In this document: positions 40,866 through 50,014 of the stretch, one piece after another
Layout: the number at the start of each line of letters is the position of its first letter
Position numbering within the stretch: the stretch's first letter is position 1
Origin: CAXBMB01 sp052078155
GTDB taxonomy: Bacteria; Pseudomonadota; Alphaproteobacteria; Kiloniellales; DSM-21159
Length of the DNA: 64,000 nucleotides
Direction: 5' to 3'
Assembly: GCA_052078155.1 (NCBI GenBank)
Contig: JBQJBP010000003.1
Coordinates: forward strand, 372,001 to 436,000
Translations under genes and position numbers: made by a program
The notes under the pieces: generated by a model
The model's database searches: none
Told to the model about the DNA's origin: nothing
Seen by the model: only the letters and a program-made list of their open reading frames with translations

Positions 40866-41564
40866 TTGGTCCGATTTGAAAATGTCAGTTTGAACTACGG
40901 CAATGGCCCGGAAGTCCTGCGCCGCCTTTCCTTTCACCTGGAACCCGGCTCCTTTCATTTTGTTCTGGGATCCAGTGGTGCCGGTAAATCTTCCCTGCTG
41001 AAGCTCCTCTACCTGGGGCAGCGCCCCAGCAAAGGACGGTTGAGCCTGTTCGGACGGGATGTGGCCGAGATTTCCCGCGAAGACCGGGCCCTGATGCGGC
41101 GGCGTATCGGTGTCGTGTTTCAGGATTTTCGCCTGATCGACCATCTTTCCACCTTTGAAAATGTGGCCTTACCCCTGCGCATTCTGGGCATGGAAGAAGG
41201 CAAAATCACCTCCATGGTCAAGGAGCTGCTGGACTGGGTTGGTTTGAGCGACTGTCTGGAAGCCAGCCCAGCCACTCTCTCCGGCGGTCAGCAACAGCGC
41301 GTGGCCATAGCCCGGGCGGTGATCGGACGTCCCAGCCTGCTGCTGGCCGACGAACCGACAGGCAACGTGGACGACAGGATTGCCGAACGGCTGCTTTATC
41401 TCTTTCAGGAGCTGCATCGCAACGGCACCACCGTTTTGATCGCCACGCACAACGAACCTCTGACCTATGCCTTTCCCCACCCCCGACTGCGCCTTAAAGG
41501 GGGCTCAATTGTCATGGAAAGTGCAGATTCCGAGCCTCCCAAAAAAGACCGTATGAGCCTCTAA
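40866..41564 (+). CDS. ftsE: Cell division ATP-binding protein FtsE
   Basis: A 232-residue ABC ATPase with Walker A GSSGAGKSS, the FtsE-typical GVVFQDFRLIDHLSTFENVALPL, signature LSGGQQQR, Walker B LLLADEPTG and switch His (IATHNEP). With FtsX it activates cell-wall hydrolases during septation. The start appears to be TTG with GAGG just upstream. ftsX follows after 64 bases. Confidence 0.95.
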   Translation: MVRFENVSLNYGNGPEVLRRLSFHLEPGSFHFVLGSSGAGKSSLLKLLYLGQRPSKGRLSLFGRDVAEISREDRALMRRRIGVVFQDFRLIDHLSTFENVALPLRILGMEEGKITSMVKELLDWVGLSDCLEASPATLSGGQQQRVAIARAVIGRPSLLLADEPTGNVDDRIAERLLYLFQELHRNGTTVLIATHNEPLTYAFPHPRLRLKGGSIVMESADSEPPKKDRMSL

Positions 41565-41628
41565 TGTTGCGAAGCCTGCCCCTCAACGCCGCATCACGAT
41601 CCCTAGCCCGTTCTTTGGGAGGTCTGTC

Positions 41629-42522
41629 TTGAAATCCCTGACCGGATCCCGCGGCCTGCCGCTGAGCGAAGATGCCTCTGCCAAGTACCTGCCCTGGCTG
41701 ATCGCCTTCATGGTCTATTTGACAGTCATGGCTCTGGTGGCGGCTCTGTCCATGCAGAAGATTGCCAGCCGCTGGGATTCCGCACTGGCCGGACGGCTGA
41801 CTGTCCAGATCCCGGCCAGCCCCGACGGTGATGCTCAAGCCCAGCAGGCCCGTATTCAGGCAGCCATTGAGGTGCTGAAAGACACGCCGACTGTCACCTT
41901 CATCGACGTGCTCAGCCAAAGTGAGATCTCCGACCTCCTGCGCCCCTGGCTGGGGGAGATGGCAGGCTCTAAGGACCTGCCCCTGCCCAATCTGATAGCC
42001 GTTAGCCTGGACAACCAATCCCTGTCACTGCCTGCGGGTCTGGCTGGTCGGCTGCAGGTCGCGGTCCCTGGTGCCATTGTCGATGATCACCAGCGCTGGC
42101 TCGGTGGATTGCTGGATCTGGCGCGTTCCATTGAGCTGGCAGCTTTCATCGTGGTCCTGCTCAGCGGTTTGTCGGCGGTCATCACCATTGTCTTTGTGAC
42201 ACGAACCGGCCTGTCCATTCATCAACAAGTCATCGGTCTGCTGCATCTGATGGGGGCAAAAGACAACTACATCGCCGGGCAATTCCAGAACCATGCACTG
42301 CGCACCGGCCTGAAAGGCGGCCTTCTGGGCCTTTTTGCAGCAGTGGCTTCCGTCTATGCCATGACTTATCTGCTGGCCCGCAGCGCCACGGCATTGCTGC
42401 CGGATCTGACTCTGGGGCTGATGGATCTGGTCCTGTTGTTCTTTGTGCCCCTGGTGGTGGCTCTGGTTGCCATGCTGACAGCCCGCTTTACCGTGTTAAG
42501 GCTGCTGGTGCGTCTGCCGTGA
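41629..42522 (+). CDS. ftsX: Cell division protein FtsX
   Basis: A 297-residue membrane partner of FtsE. One helix near the N-terminus (YLPWLIAFMVYLTVMALVAALSM), an extracytoplasmic domain (residues about 55-165), then three helices (AAFIVVLLSGLSAVITIVFV; GLKGGLLGLFAAVASVYAMTYLLA; LMDLVLLFFVPLVVALVAMLTA). The segment HQQVIGLLHLMGAKDNYIAGQFQNHAL is the FtsX coupling-helix signature. It starts with TTG, with a strong GGGAGG six bases upstream. Confidence 0.93.
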   Translation: MKSLTGSRGLPLSEDASAKYLPWLIAFMVYLTVMALVAALSMQKIASRWDSALAGRLTVQIPASPDGDAQAQQARIQAAIEVLKDTPTVTFIDVLSQSEISDLLRPWLGEMAGSKDLPLPNLIAVSLDNQSLSLPAGLAGRLQVAVPGAIVDDHQRWLGGLLDLARSIELAAFIVVLLSGLSAVITIVFVTRTGLSIHQQVIGLLHLMGAKDNYIAGQFQNHALRTGLKGGLLGLFAAVASVYAMTYLLARSATALLPDLTLGLMDLVLLFFVPLVVALVAMLTARFTVLRLLVRLP

Positions 42523-42556
42523 GACTGGACCTGCCTGTTCATAGAGGGTCGGCAAG

Positions 42557-43213
42557 ATGATCAATCGCCCCTCTCGTTCCGCCCGTAACCTGCCGGGGGT
42601 CAGCGGCTGGCTGACCCGCTTTTTCGGGGCTGTGCTGCTGGTCGCTGTGGCTTTCGGTGCCGGCCTTGTTTGGTTTGCCCAACAACTGCCGCAGGCAGAA
42701 CCCCGCCCCTGGAAGAAGATTGACGCTCTGGTGGTGCTGACCGGCGGCAGCGACCGGCTGTCCAGAGGGTTGGAGCTTCTAGATTTCGGCCTGGCGGAAA
42801 AAGCTCTGATCTCCGGCGTGTACCGGGGGGTTGAGGTTGGCGAGCTGCTGCGTCTGGCTCAGCAGGACCCGACTGAACTGAGCTGCTGTATCACCCTGGG
42901 ATATGAGGCTGATAACACCCGAGGCAACGCAGAGGAAACGGCCCGCTGGATGCAGCAACAGGGATACCAGCAGGTGCGTCTGGTGACGGCCGTCTATCAC
43001 ATGCCGCGCAGCCTGCTGGAATTCAAAGAAGCCATGCCGGAGATGGAAATCATGCCCCATCCGGTCTTCCCGGCGGCCTTTCATGCCGAGGATTGGTGGC
43101 TTTGGCCCGGCAGCACCGGGCTGCTGGCATCAGAGTTCTTGAAATACCTGCTGGCCCAAGGCAAATACTCCCTCAAAGGGCTTCTTGTGTCCCTCTCGAA
43201 CCTTCAGGAGTAA
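42557..43213 (+). CDS. YdcF-family (DUF218) membrane protein
   Basis: A 218-residue protein with one N-terminal helix (FFGAVLLVAVAFGAGLVWFAQ) and a DUF218 domain: IDALVVLTGGSDRLSRGLELLDFGLAEKALISG, CCITLGYEADNTRGNAEETARWM, VRLVTAVYHMPRSLLEF. Relatives SanA and ElyC affect envelope or peptidoglycan biogenesis. It lies between ftsX and plsC on the same strand with short gaps, so an envelope operon is likely. Confidence 0.87.
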   Translation: MINRPSRSARNLPGVSGWLTRFFGAVLLVAVAFGAGLVWFAQQLPQAEPRPWKKIDALVVLTGGSDRLSRGLELLDFGLAEKALISGVYRGVEVGELLRLAQQDPTELSCCITLGYEADNTRGNAEETARWMQQQGYQQVRLVTAVYHMPRSLLEFKEAMPEMEIMPHPVFPAAFHAEDWWLWPGSTGLLASEFLKYLLAQGKYSLKGLLVSLSNLQE

Positions 43214-43219
43214 GTCGGC

Positions 43220-43951
43220 GTGCTGTTTCTGCGCTCTGCACTTTTCAACATCTTTTTCTACCTCTGGACGATCATCTCCATGCTGGTGATCCTGCCAGGA
43301 GCCCTTTTTGGCTGGCGCCTCTGCTATTCCTGGGGACGCATCTGGCCCTGGGGCCTGCTGATCGGCCTGCGGGTTCTGGTGGGCATCAAGTACCGGTTTG
43401 AAGGCGTAGAAAACCTGCCCAAAGCCCCCTTCCTCTTCGTCTCGAAACACCAGTCCGCCTGGGAAACCGCCGTCTTCCCGCTGATCGTGCCCATTCCGGT
43501 CTACGTGCTGAAAAAGGAACTGCTGTCGATCCCGCTGTTTGGCTGGTATCTGAAGTTCTACGGCAACATTCCCGTTGACCGTAAAGGCGGTGCGTCCGCC
43601 CTGAAAGAAATGGTCAAACAAGCCAAAGACCGTATCTCCCAGGGGCGCAGCATCATCATCTATCCGGAAGGCACCCGCACCAACCCCGGAGACAGCCTGC
43701 CCTATCATCCCGGTGTCGCAGCGCTTTATCAGGCCTTGGACATTCCGGCGGTGCCTGTGGCACTCAATTCAGGCTGTTTCTGGCAACGCCATGCCTTCAT
43801 CAAGAAGCCCGGCACCATCGTGGTGCGCATCCTGCCAGCGATCCCGCCCGGCAAACCACGCAAAGCCTTCATGGCCGAGTTGGTTGAAACCGTTGAGAGT
43901 CAAAGCCGGGAGCTGGTGGAGCAATCCAAAAGCGAAAATCAAAAGGGCTAA
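43220..43951 (+). CDS. 1-acyl-sn-glycerol-3-phosphate acyltransferase-like protein
   Basis: A 243-residue PlsC-family acyltransferase. The catalytic H-x4-D/E box appears as K-H-Q-S-A-W-E-T, followed by the substrate-binding YPEGTRTNPGD and VPVALNSGCFW. An N-terminal hydrophobic region anchors it in the inner membrane. It acylates lysophosphatidate in phospholipid synthesis; whether it is the main PlsC is not known. It starts with GTG with AGGAGT upstream, 6 bases after ydcF. Confidence 0.9.
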   Translation: MLFLRSALFNIFFYLWTIISMLVILPGALFGWRLCYSWGRIWPWGLLIGLRVLVGIKYRFEGVENLPKAPFLFVSKHQSAWETAVFPLIVPIPVYVLKKELLSIPLFGWYLKFYGNIPVDRKGGASALKEMVKQAKDRISQGRSIIIYPEGTRTNPGDSLPYHPGVAALYQALDIPAVPVALNSGCFWQRHAFIKKPGTIVVRILPAIPPGKPRKAFMAELVETVESQSRELVEQSKSENQKG

Positions 43952-44408
43952 ACTGGGCTCTCGGCGGGAGAGCGCTTCCTGCGTGACTCCTGCTTCGACG
44001 GGGTAGAGGATAAGTCGCGGATTAAGTACGAGATGGGTCTGAACGCAAAGCACTTCTAACGAAGGCAATCATGCTTTGCCTGGTTGTGTGGACAACCTTG
44101 TGGAAAAATCCACACACTCTCCATAACAGACAGCCCGGCTCTGTACTGCTGCGCCCCGCAGGATTTCTTTTCTTCCTTTACTTGCTCACACAGCCCAAAT
44201 CTTGTCGTTCTTCCGTCGAAAATCGCTGCTTTTCAGCCGCTCCCTGCCAGGTTTGGCCCGATTTTCCTAGCTGAATCACCAATTCCCCGACGAATTAATT
44301 TGTAATTACAGTTAGTTATACCAACATCAAGATCGTCACAAAATAATCGACCTTCCTGCACTGTCTTTGCGCTAATCTCAGTCAGTAACGGAGCAAGATG
44401 GTGTCGAT
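43952..44408. other. Upstream region of the class II ribonucleotide reductase gene
   Basis: A 457-base spacer with a TGTGGA repeat cluster at 44085-44116 (listed separately) and an AT-rich part at 44280-44350. No cobalamin riboswitch pattern or gene recognised. Confidence 0.4.
44085..44116. promoter_or_regulatory. TGTGGA repeat cluster (DnaA-box-like or other regulator)
   Basis: Three copies of TGTGGA: two direct (44087-44092, 44099-44104) and one inverted as TCCACA (44109-44114). The outer TGTGTGGA/TCCACACA arms are perfect, and TGTGGA-AAAA-TCCACA is a perfect hairpin. TGTGGACAA and TGTGGAAAA resemble DnaA boxes (complement of TTATCCACA). DnaA controls ribonucleotide reductase genes in other bacteria, which makes a regulatory role plausible. 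Confidence 0.45.
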
Positions 44409-46751
44409 ATGTCCAAGTTATCGCCCCTTTCCGAACAGATCTGGCGATCGAAATACCAACTGAAAAGCGATGAAGGTCAGCCTGTGGACAGGACTCTGGC
44501 TGACAGTTGGGTGCGGGTGGCCTCAGCCCTCGCCTCAGCCGAAGCAGATCCGGCCGCCTGGCAGGATAAGTTTCTTTCGGCGCTGCAGGATTTCAAGTTC
44601 CTGCCCGCCGGACGCATTCTGGCCGGGGCAGGCAGCCAGCGGCAGGTGACCCTTTTCAACTGCTTTGTCATGGGGAACATTCCAGACTCCATGGATGGCA
44701 TCTTCAGCCATCTGCGCGAAGCGGCTCTGACCCTGCAACAGGGGGGTGGCATCGGGTATGACTTCTCCAGCCTGCGCCCCCGCGGTGCCCCGGTGCTTGG
44801 TCTGGGCTCTGATGCCTCCGGCCCCGTCAGCTTCATGGATGTCTGGGACGCCATGTGTGCCACCATCCTGTCGGCTGGATCCCGACGGGGAGCCATGATG
44901 GCAACTCTGCGCTGTGACCACCCTGACATTGAAGATTTCATCACTGCCAAGCAGCAAGCCGGTCGTCTGACCAACTTCAACCTGTCCGTCCTGGTCAGCG
45001 ACGCCTTCATGACCGCAGTACGCCAGGATGCTTCCTGGGACCTACAGTTTGACGGTAAAACCCAACGCCAGCTGTCCGCCCGCGCGCTCTGGCGAAAGAT
45101 CATGGAAGCCACCTATGACAGCGCAGAACCCGGTGTCATTTTCATCGACCGCATCAATGCCGAAAACAATCTGAGTTACTGTGAGAGCATCACCGCCACC
45201 AATCCCTGCGGCGAGCAACCCTTGCCTGCCTATGGGGCCTGTCTTCTGGGCTCCCTCAATCTGGCGGCCTTGGTGCGCAATCCTTTTGAAAAAGACGCGC
45301 ACCTGGATCTGGAAGAACTGACCCGCCTTACAGGGCTGGCTGCCAGGATGCTGGACAACGCCATCGAGGTGTCCCGCTTTCCGCTGGAGGCCCAACGCCG
45401 TGAAGCCATGGCCAAACGCCGCATCGGGCTGGGGGTTACCGGACTGGCTGATGCCTTGATCTACTGCGGCCAGACCTATGGGTCACAAGAAGCGGTCGCC
45501 ACTGTTGAGCTTTGGCTTCGGCACTTACGGGACGCGGCCTATCAGGCCTCCTGCGAGCTGGCACAAGAAAAGGGACCCTTCCCTCTTTTTGACCGCGAAG
45601 CTTTGCTTGCGCGACCGCAAATCAAGCGACTGCCTCAAGAGCTTCAAGACGCCATTGCTGCCCACGGTTTGCGCAATGGCCTGCTGACCTCCATCGCGCC
45701 CACCGGGACCATCTCCCTTCTGGCAGGCAATGTATCTTCCGGTCTGGAGCCGGTCTTTGCCTTTGAGCACGACCGCCTGATCCGTCAGCCCGATGGCAGC
45801 CATCGCCGTGAAAGCGTGATGAACCCGGCCTATGCCCGTTTCCGCCAGCTCTTTGGAGCAGAAGCTGCCCTGCCGGACTACTTTGTTGATGCCAACAGCC
45901 TGTCCCCTCAGGCCCATCTGGTGATGCAGGCCGCCGTCCAGCGCTACATCGATGCCTCTGTTTCCAAAACCATCAACCTGCCGGAGAGCATCGCCTTTGA
46001 GGAGTTCGAACAGGTCTACCTCAACGCCTACGACCTGGGATGCAAAGGCTGCACCACCTATCGGCCCTCGGCAGTGCGCGGTGCAGTGTTAACCAGCGCC
46101 CCTGCGCCCGGTCCCCTACCAACCGGCTCCCCTCCACCTGCCGCTGTTTCCGAGCCAGGACAAGCGCCGGAACCAGGGGCGGAGGCCGCTGGAGATCAGC
46201 CAACATCTGTGGTGTACATGACAGAACCACTGGCCCGCCCGGACATGCTGCAAGGCCGCAGCTACAAACTCTTCTGGCCGGAAAGCGACCACGCCATCTA
46301 CATCACCATCAACGATGTGGAGCAGGACGGCCGCCTGCGCCCCTTCGAGGTCTTTATCAACTCAAAGAACATGGAACATTACGCCTGGACCGTGGCTCTG
46401 ACGCGGATGATTTCCGCCGTGTTCCGACGGGGCGGCGATGTGTCCTTTGTGGTGCAGGAGCTCAAAGCCGTCTTTGACCCCCGGGGCGGGGCCTGGATGG
46501 AAGGCAAATACGTGCCGTCATTGCTGGCAGCCATCGGCGGCGTGATCGAGAGGCACTTGCGCGAAATCGGGTTTTTGTCAGACCAGGACAAAGCAGAACT
46601 GCAGATCCCCAAAGCGCAGGCCGAGGGTCTGTCAGGTGACAGCTCGCAGCCAATCCTGGCCCGACAGTGCCCCCGCTGCGGCACCGCCGCGCTGATCCGT
46701 CAGGAAGGCTGCGACATCTGCACCAACTGTGGTCATTCCAAATGCGGCTGA
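44409..46751 (+). CDS. nrdJ: Adenosylcobalamin-dependent (class II) ribonucleotide reductase
   Basis: A 780-residue B12-dependent reductase that makes deoxyribonucleotides with or without oxygen. Motifs: NCFVMGNIPDSMDGIF (first redox Cys), GGGIGYDFSSLRP, SAGSRRGAMMATLRCDHPDIEDFI, the thiyl-radical Cys loop ATNPCGEQPLPAYGACLLGSLNL, and SIAPTGTISLLAGNVSSGLEPVFA. After a Pro/Ala-rich linker (about residues 560-600) comes a TSCPD-like domain and a C-terminal zinc ribbon with the mobile cysteines (CPRCG ... CDICTNCGHSKCG). It depends on the PduO-type adenosyltransferase at 22910. Confidence 0.95.
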   Translation: MSKLSPLSEQIWRSKYQLKSDEGQPVDRTLADSWVRVASALASAEADPAAWQDKFLSALQDFKFLPAGRILAGAGSQRQVTLFNCFVMGNIPDSMDGIFSHLREAALTLQQGGGIGYDFSSLRPRGAPVLGLGSDASGPVSFMDVWDAMCATILSAGSRRGAMMATLRCDHPDIEDFITAKQQAGRLTNFNLSVLVSDAFMTAVRQDASWDLQFDGKTQRQLSARALWRKIMEATYDSAEPGVIFIDRINAENNLSYCESITATNPCGEQPLPAYGACLLGSLNLAALVRNPFEKDAHLDLEELTRLTGLAARMLDNAIEVSRFPLEAQRREAMAKRRIGLGVTGLADALIYCGQTYGSQEAVATVELWLRHLRDAAYQASCELAQEKGPFPLFDREALLARPQIKRLPQELQDAIAAHGLRNGLLTSIAPTGTISLLAGNVSSGLEPVFAFEHDRLIRQPDGSHRRESVMNPAYARFRQLFGAEAALPDYFVDANSLSPQAHLVMQAAVQRYIDASVSKTINLPESIAFEEFEQVYLNAYDLGCKGCTTYRPSAVRGAVLTSAPAPGPLPTGSPPPAAVSEPGQAPEPGAEAAGDQPTSVVYMTEPLARPDMLQGRSYKLFWPESDHAIYITINDVEQDGRLRPFEVFINSKNMEHYAWTVALTRMISAVFRRGGDVSFVVQELKAVFDPRGGAWMEGKYVPSLLAAIGGVIERHLREIGFLSDQDKAELQIPKAQAEGLSGDSSQPILARQCPRCGTAALIRQEGCDICTNCGHSKCG

Positions 46752-46901
46752 CTGAAAGATTGCCCGCAGGCGCTCTTCTTCCTTCGGCTATGGTCCTGAA
46801 GGCTCGGCCCTTTGTCTGATCGCGCCGGTGAAAATTGACAAAACCCGCAGGCTGAGGGATTTCTTACCTCATCCGGCAACCCAAAAGGGACTTATGAGAT
46901 C

Positions 46902-47093
46902 ATGAGCAAACAGCGCCTCTGCCGCTCCTGCGAAGCCAAACTGGGCATTGATGACGACGTCTGCCCGGCCTGTGGCGAAAGCAACCCCGTGGTGGTGCCC
47001 TGGTACACCAAAGCCATTGGCGGCGCGATCGTGATCCTTATCATCTTTGCTCTGGTGGACTTTGACGACGTGATGAAAGTGCTGGGCGGCTGA
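46902..47093 (+). CDS. Small zinc-ribbon membrane protein
   Basis: A 63-residue protein: two C-x-x-C pairs (LCRSCEAKLGIDDDVCPACGE) followed by one transmembrane helix (AIGGAIVILIIFALVDF). This layout occurs in small alphaproteobacterial proteins of unknown function. It lies 150 bases after nrdJ on the same strand. Confidence 0.7.
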   Translation: MSKQRLCRSCEAKLGIDDDVCPACGESNPVVVPWYTKAIGGAIVILIIFALVDFDDVMKVLGG

Positions 47094-47149
47094 CCTGCTG
47101 TCTTAAAGGATAGGCAACAGACAACCAGACCGGTCAGACCGGGTTGACC

Positions 47150-47758
47150 TTAGGCCCCGACTTCCTTCATCAGGCGGCGCAGCAGACGGTCGTGAATGCC
47201 CAGAGCCTCCAGATGGCCGTTGGTGTTGCACAGGTAGTCCTTACAGGTCCCGCGCTGGCCCACACCCTGGCAGATCAGCTTGGCGGTCTGTTCGACGGTC
47301 ATGCGGCCGGTGTATTGCAAGTGACTGGGTTCCACGACGAAAGTCAGAGCCGTGACCTCTCCCTGATCGGTCTTGCAGTTTTTCCACAAGGGGTGATAGA
47401 CGCCGGTGATCATCTCCCGCTCCCAAAGGTAATCCAGCGCGGCCTGGGCTTCCCCGGCCGGCACCCGATACACCATGCCATGGCAGCAGCCTCCCCGATC
47501 CAGTCCCAGGACCAGTCCCGGCTTCTGGATGGTGCCTCTGTATCTGTGGGAAAAAACGCAGAACCGGCGATGATAGCCGTAGAGCAGGGCCTGCCTGACC
47601 TCTACATGGGCAAAGCCCGGATTCCACATCAGTGAGCCATACCCAAAGACCCAATAGTCCTCCCCCTCCGGCAGTTGAGGGCGGTCTCGCTCTACAATCG
47701 CATCCTCCAATCCGGTCAGGTCGCGATCAACAGGGTTATCTTTAGACTTCACTGACAT
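47150..47758 (-). CDS. ChaC-type gamma-glutamylcyclotransferase
   Basis: A 202-residue enzyme that splits glutathione into 5-oxoproline and Cys-Gly. The family N-terminus (YWVFGYGSLMWNPGFAHVEVRQALLYGYHRRFCVFSHRYRGT) includes the substrate-binding YGSL motif; the catalytic Glu is likely in DYLWEREMITGVYHP. Length fits ChaC. The 3' end faces the small zinc-ribbon gene. Separated from tyrA upstream by a terminator. Confidence 0.92.
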   Translation of the reverse strand: MSVKSKDNPVDRDLTGLEDAIVERDRPQLPEGEDYWVFGYGSLMWNPGFAHVEVRQALLYGYHRRFCVFSHRYRGTIQKPGLVLGLDRGGCCHGMVYRVPAGEAQAALDYLWEREMITGVYHPLWKNCKTDQGEVTALTFVVEPSHLQYTGRMTVEQTAKLICQGVGQRGTCKDYLCNTNGHLEALGIHDRLLRRLMKEVGA

Positions 47759-47849
47759 AATAGGGGCCGCAGTCTAGCGGTCCTGTCCCAAAGGTCAAAG
47801 GACTGCTGGGAACAACCCCTTTGCTCAGAAGGCGGCTGACAAAAGGCCC

Positions 47850-47881
47850 AAAAAAGGGGCTGCCGATGATCAGCAGCCCCC
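47850..47881 (-). terminator. Intrinsic terminator after tyrA
   Basis: On the minus strand GGGGCTGC and GCAGCCCC form a perfect stem with a 9-base loop, followed by TTTTTT. It closes the chorismate mutase-hisC-tyrA operon. Confidence 0.92.
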
Positions 47882-47921
47882 ATTTCTCATGACCGGACCG
47901 GTCAGAAAGCAGCGGAACAGG

Positions 47922-48866
47922 TCACTCTTCGCCGTATTTCTTGACCCCGGATTGACTGGGTTCACGGGCATCAAAGGTCCCTGCCTGGCCCTCTTCAATA
48001 ATGCCCCGGCGGATGGTCCGGGTGCGGGTGAAGAGCTTTTCCAGGGTTTCCCCTTCGCCCCAGCGGATGGCCCGCTGCAACGCTGTCAGATCCTCATTGA
48101 AGCGCTGCAGGACTTCCAGCACCGCCTCTTTGTTGTTGAGGAAAATATCCCGCCACATGACCGGGTCGGACCCGGCAATACGGGTGAAGTCCCGGAAACC
48201 GCCAGCCGAGTAACGAATGACTTCCGCCCGCTCACTTTCTTCAAGATCAGCGGCTGTGCCCACAATGGTGTAAGCGATGATATGCGGCAGGTGAGAGGTG
48301 ATGCCCAGCACCCGGTCGTGGTGGGTGGCTTCCATAATTTCCACCTGAGAGCCACAGGCTTCCCACAGGGCCCGCACCTTAGCCACGGCGCTTTCATCTT
48401 CGCCAGGCGCCGGCGTCAGGATGCAGTAGCGATTTTCGAACAGCTCAGCAAACCCGGCTTCCGGGCCGCTGTGTTCTGTCCCGGCGACGGGGTGCCCGGG
48501 GATCAGGTGAACCCCGTCCGGCATCAGCGGCCCCAGGTCTCGCAGGACGGCCTGCTTGACCGAGCCCACATCGGTGACAATGGCCCCGGACTTCAGCGCA
48601 GGTGCAATGGCCGCACCAATCTGCGCAAAAGCCCCCACAGGGGCGCAGATCACCACAAGATCGGCGTCTTTCACGGCGTCTGCCGGGTCCAGCATGGCCC
48701 GGTCACAGATGCCCAGTTCCAGGGTTTTGTCGACGGTGGCCTGACTGCGGGCCGAGCCGACAATCTCACCAACCAGACCTTTGGCTTTACAGGCGCGCGC
48801 CAGAGATGAACCCAACAGGCCCACGCCGATCAGCGCCATACGGTTAAAAAGAGGTGTTTCGGTCAT
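47922..48866 (-). CDS. tyrA: Prephenate/arogenate dehydrogenase
   Basis: A 314-residue NAD(P)-binding enzyme of tyrosine synthesis (TyrA/TyrC type). The Rossmann motif ALIGVGLLGSSLARA, DVGSVKQAV, and the catalytic region LIPGHPVAGTEHSGPEAGFAELFENRYCILTP are complete, as is ITSHLPHIIAYTIV with SAGGFRDFTRIAGSDPVMWRDI. No chorismate mutase or ACT domain is fused. Its ATG overlaps the hisC stop by four bases, so it is translationally coupled. Confidence 0.94.
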   Translation of the reverse strand: MTETPLFNRMALIGVGLLGSSLARACKAKGLVGEIVGSARSQATVDKTLELGICDRAMLDPADAVKDADLVVICAPVGAFAQIGAAIAPALKSGAIVTDVGSVKQAVLRDLGPLMPDGVHLIPGHPVAGTEHSGPEAGFAELFENRYCILTPAPGEDESAVAKVRALWEACGSQVEIMEATHHDRVLGITSHLPHIIAYTIVGTAADLEESERAEVIRYSAGGFRDFTRIAGSDPVMWRDIFLNNKEAVLEVLQRFNEDLTALQRAIRWGEGETLEKLFTRTRTIRRGIIEEGQAGTFDAREPSQSGVKKYGEE

Positions 48867-49933
48867 TGTTCTAGTTCTTCCAGTGCGCTGACGACGGCTT
48901 GCATTTCTTCATCGGTACCCAAGGTGATCCTCAGATAATCCGGCAAGCCATAACCGCCCATGGCGCGCACCAGCACCCCACGGCTTTTGAAGTGAGCCAG
49001 AGCCTTCTGAGCGTCCGCGAAACGAACGATCACAAAGTTCCCGACAGAAGGCTCAACCCGCAGATTGAAGCGGGCACACTGTTCCTTGAACCAGGCCATC
49101 ATCCGGTTGTTGTGCTGGCGTGACTGATCAACAAAGTCCTGATCCTTGACTGCGGCCACCCCGGCAGCCTGGGCCGGCGCCGGCACATTGAAAGGACCGC
49201 GGATGCGGTTCAGCACATCAGCCACCTGGGCTGAGCAGTAAGCCCACCCCAGACGCACGGAACCCAGCCCGTAGATCTTGGAGAAGGTCCGGGTCATGAC
49301 CACATTGTCATGGGCCTCTACCAGCGCCTGGCCGTTTCCGTAGTCTTCGGCTTCCACATATTCCGCATAGGCCGCATCGACCACCAGCAGAATGTCATCG
49401 CGCAGCCCTGCCCGCAGACGTTCCAGTTCTGCTGCAGAAATGTAGCTGCCTGTGGGGTTGTTGGGGTTCGCCACAAAGCAGATTTTCGTGTTCTCACTGA
49501 CAGCAGCCAGCAGGGAATCCACGTTGGTGGTCAGATTGCTTTCCGGTGCAGAAACCGGCGTGGCGCCCACGGATTTGGCAGAGATGGGGTACATCAAAAA
49601 GCCGTGCTGGCTATAGAGCACTTCATCGCCTGGTCCGGCATAGGCCCGTACCAGAAGGCTGATCAGTTCGTCCGAGCCGGCACCGCAGACAATGCGGTCC
49701 GCCTCCAGGCTGTATTGCTCTGCCAGTGTCCGACGAAGCGCGGTGGCTCCGCCGTCGGGATATCGATGAAGCTCCCCCGCCAGTCCATGGTAAGCCTCCG
49801 CCGCCTTGGCGCTGCAGCCCAAGGGGTTTTCGTTGGAAGCCAAGCGATAGACACGCTCGACACCCTCGACCTTAGAGTCACCGCCTACGTAGGCTGCGAT
49901 ATCCATGATGCCGGGGCGCGGGGTCAAAGCCAT
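48863..49933 (-). CDS. hisC: Histidinol-phosphate / aromatic aminotransferase
   Basis: A 356-residue PLP aminotransferase, class I fold, HisC branch: YRLASNENPLGCSAKAAEAY, DGGATALRRTLAE, NPNNPTGSYIS, and the PLP-lysine motif R-T-F-S-K-I-Y-G-L (MTRTFSKIYGLGSVRLGWAY). In this operon it probably serves phenylalanine and tyrosine synthesis, perhaps also histidine. MALTPRPGIM was chosen as start with GAGGAGA upstream; a start nine codons earlier is possible. Confidence 0.93.
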   Translation of the reverse strand: MALTPRPGIMDIAAYVGGDSKVEGVERVYRLASNENPLGCSAKAAEAYHGLAGELHRYPDGGATALRRTLAEQYSLEADRIVCGAGSDELISLLVRAYAGPGDEVLYSQHGFLMYPISAKSVGATPVSAPESNLTTNVDSLLAAVSENTKICFVANPNNPTGSYISAAELERLRAGLRDDILLVVDAAYAEYVEAEDYGNGQALVEAHDNVVMTRTFSKIYGLGSVRLGWAYCSAQVADVLNRIRGPFNVPAPAQAAGVAAVKDQDFVDQSRQHNNRMMAWFKEQCARFNLRVEPSVGNFVIVRFADAQKALAHFKSRGVLVRAMGGYGLPDYLRITLGTDEEMQAVVSALEELEQ

Positions 49934-50014
49934 CACCGTTTCTCCTCTTTCTTCTTTCATGAAGCCGGAAGAGAGCGGCTTTTGTCGGGCCTTCTTCCGG
50001 CGGGTTCGACTTCT

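Noticed and set aside
43952..44408. Chromosome replication origin suggested by DnaA-like boxes and AT-rich DNA
   Set aside because: Only two or three weak boxes, and no dnaA, hemE, parAB or other origin-linked gene nearby. A promoter-control role for nrdJ fits better.
43952..44408. Cobalamin riboswitch before nrdJ
   Set aside because: I could not find the conserved B12-box core or the expected peripheral stems.
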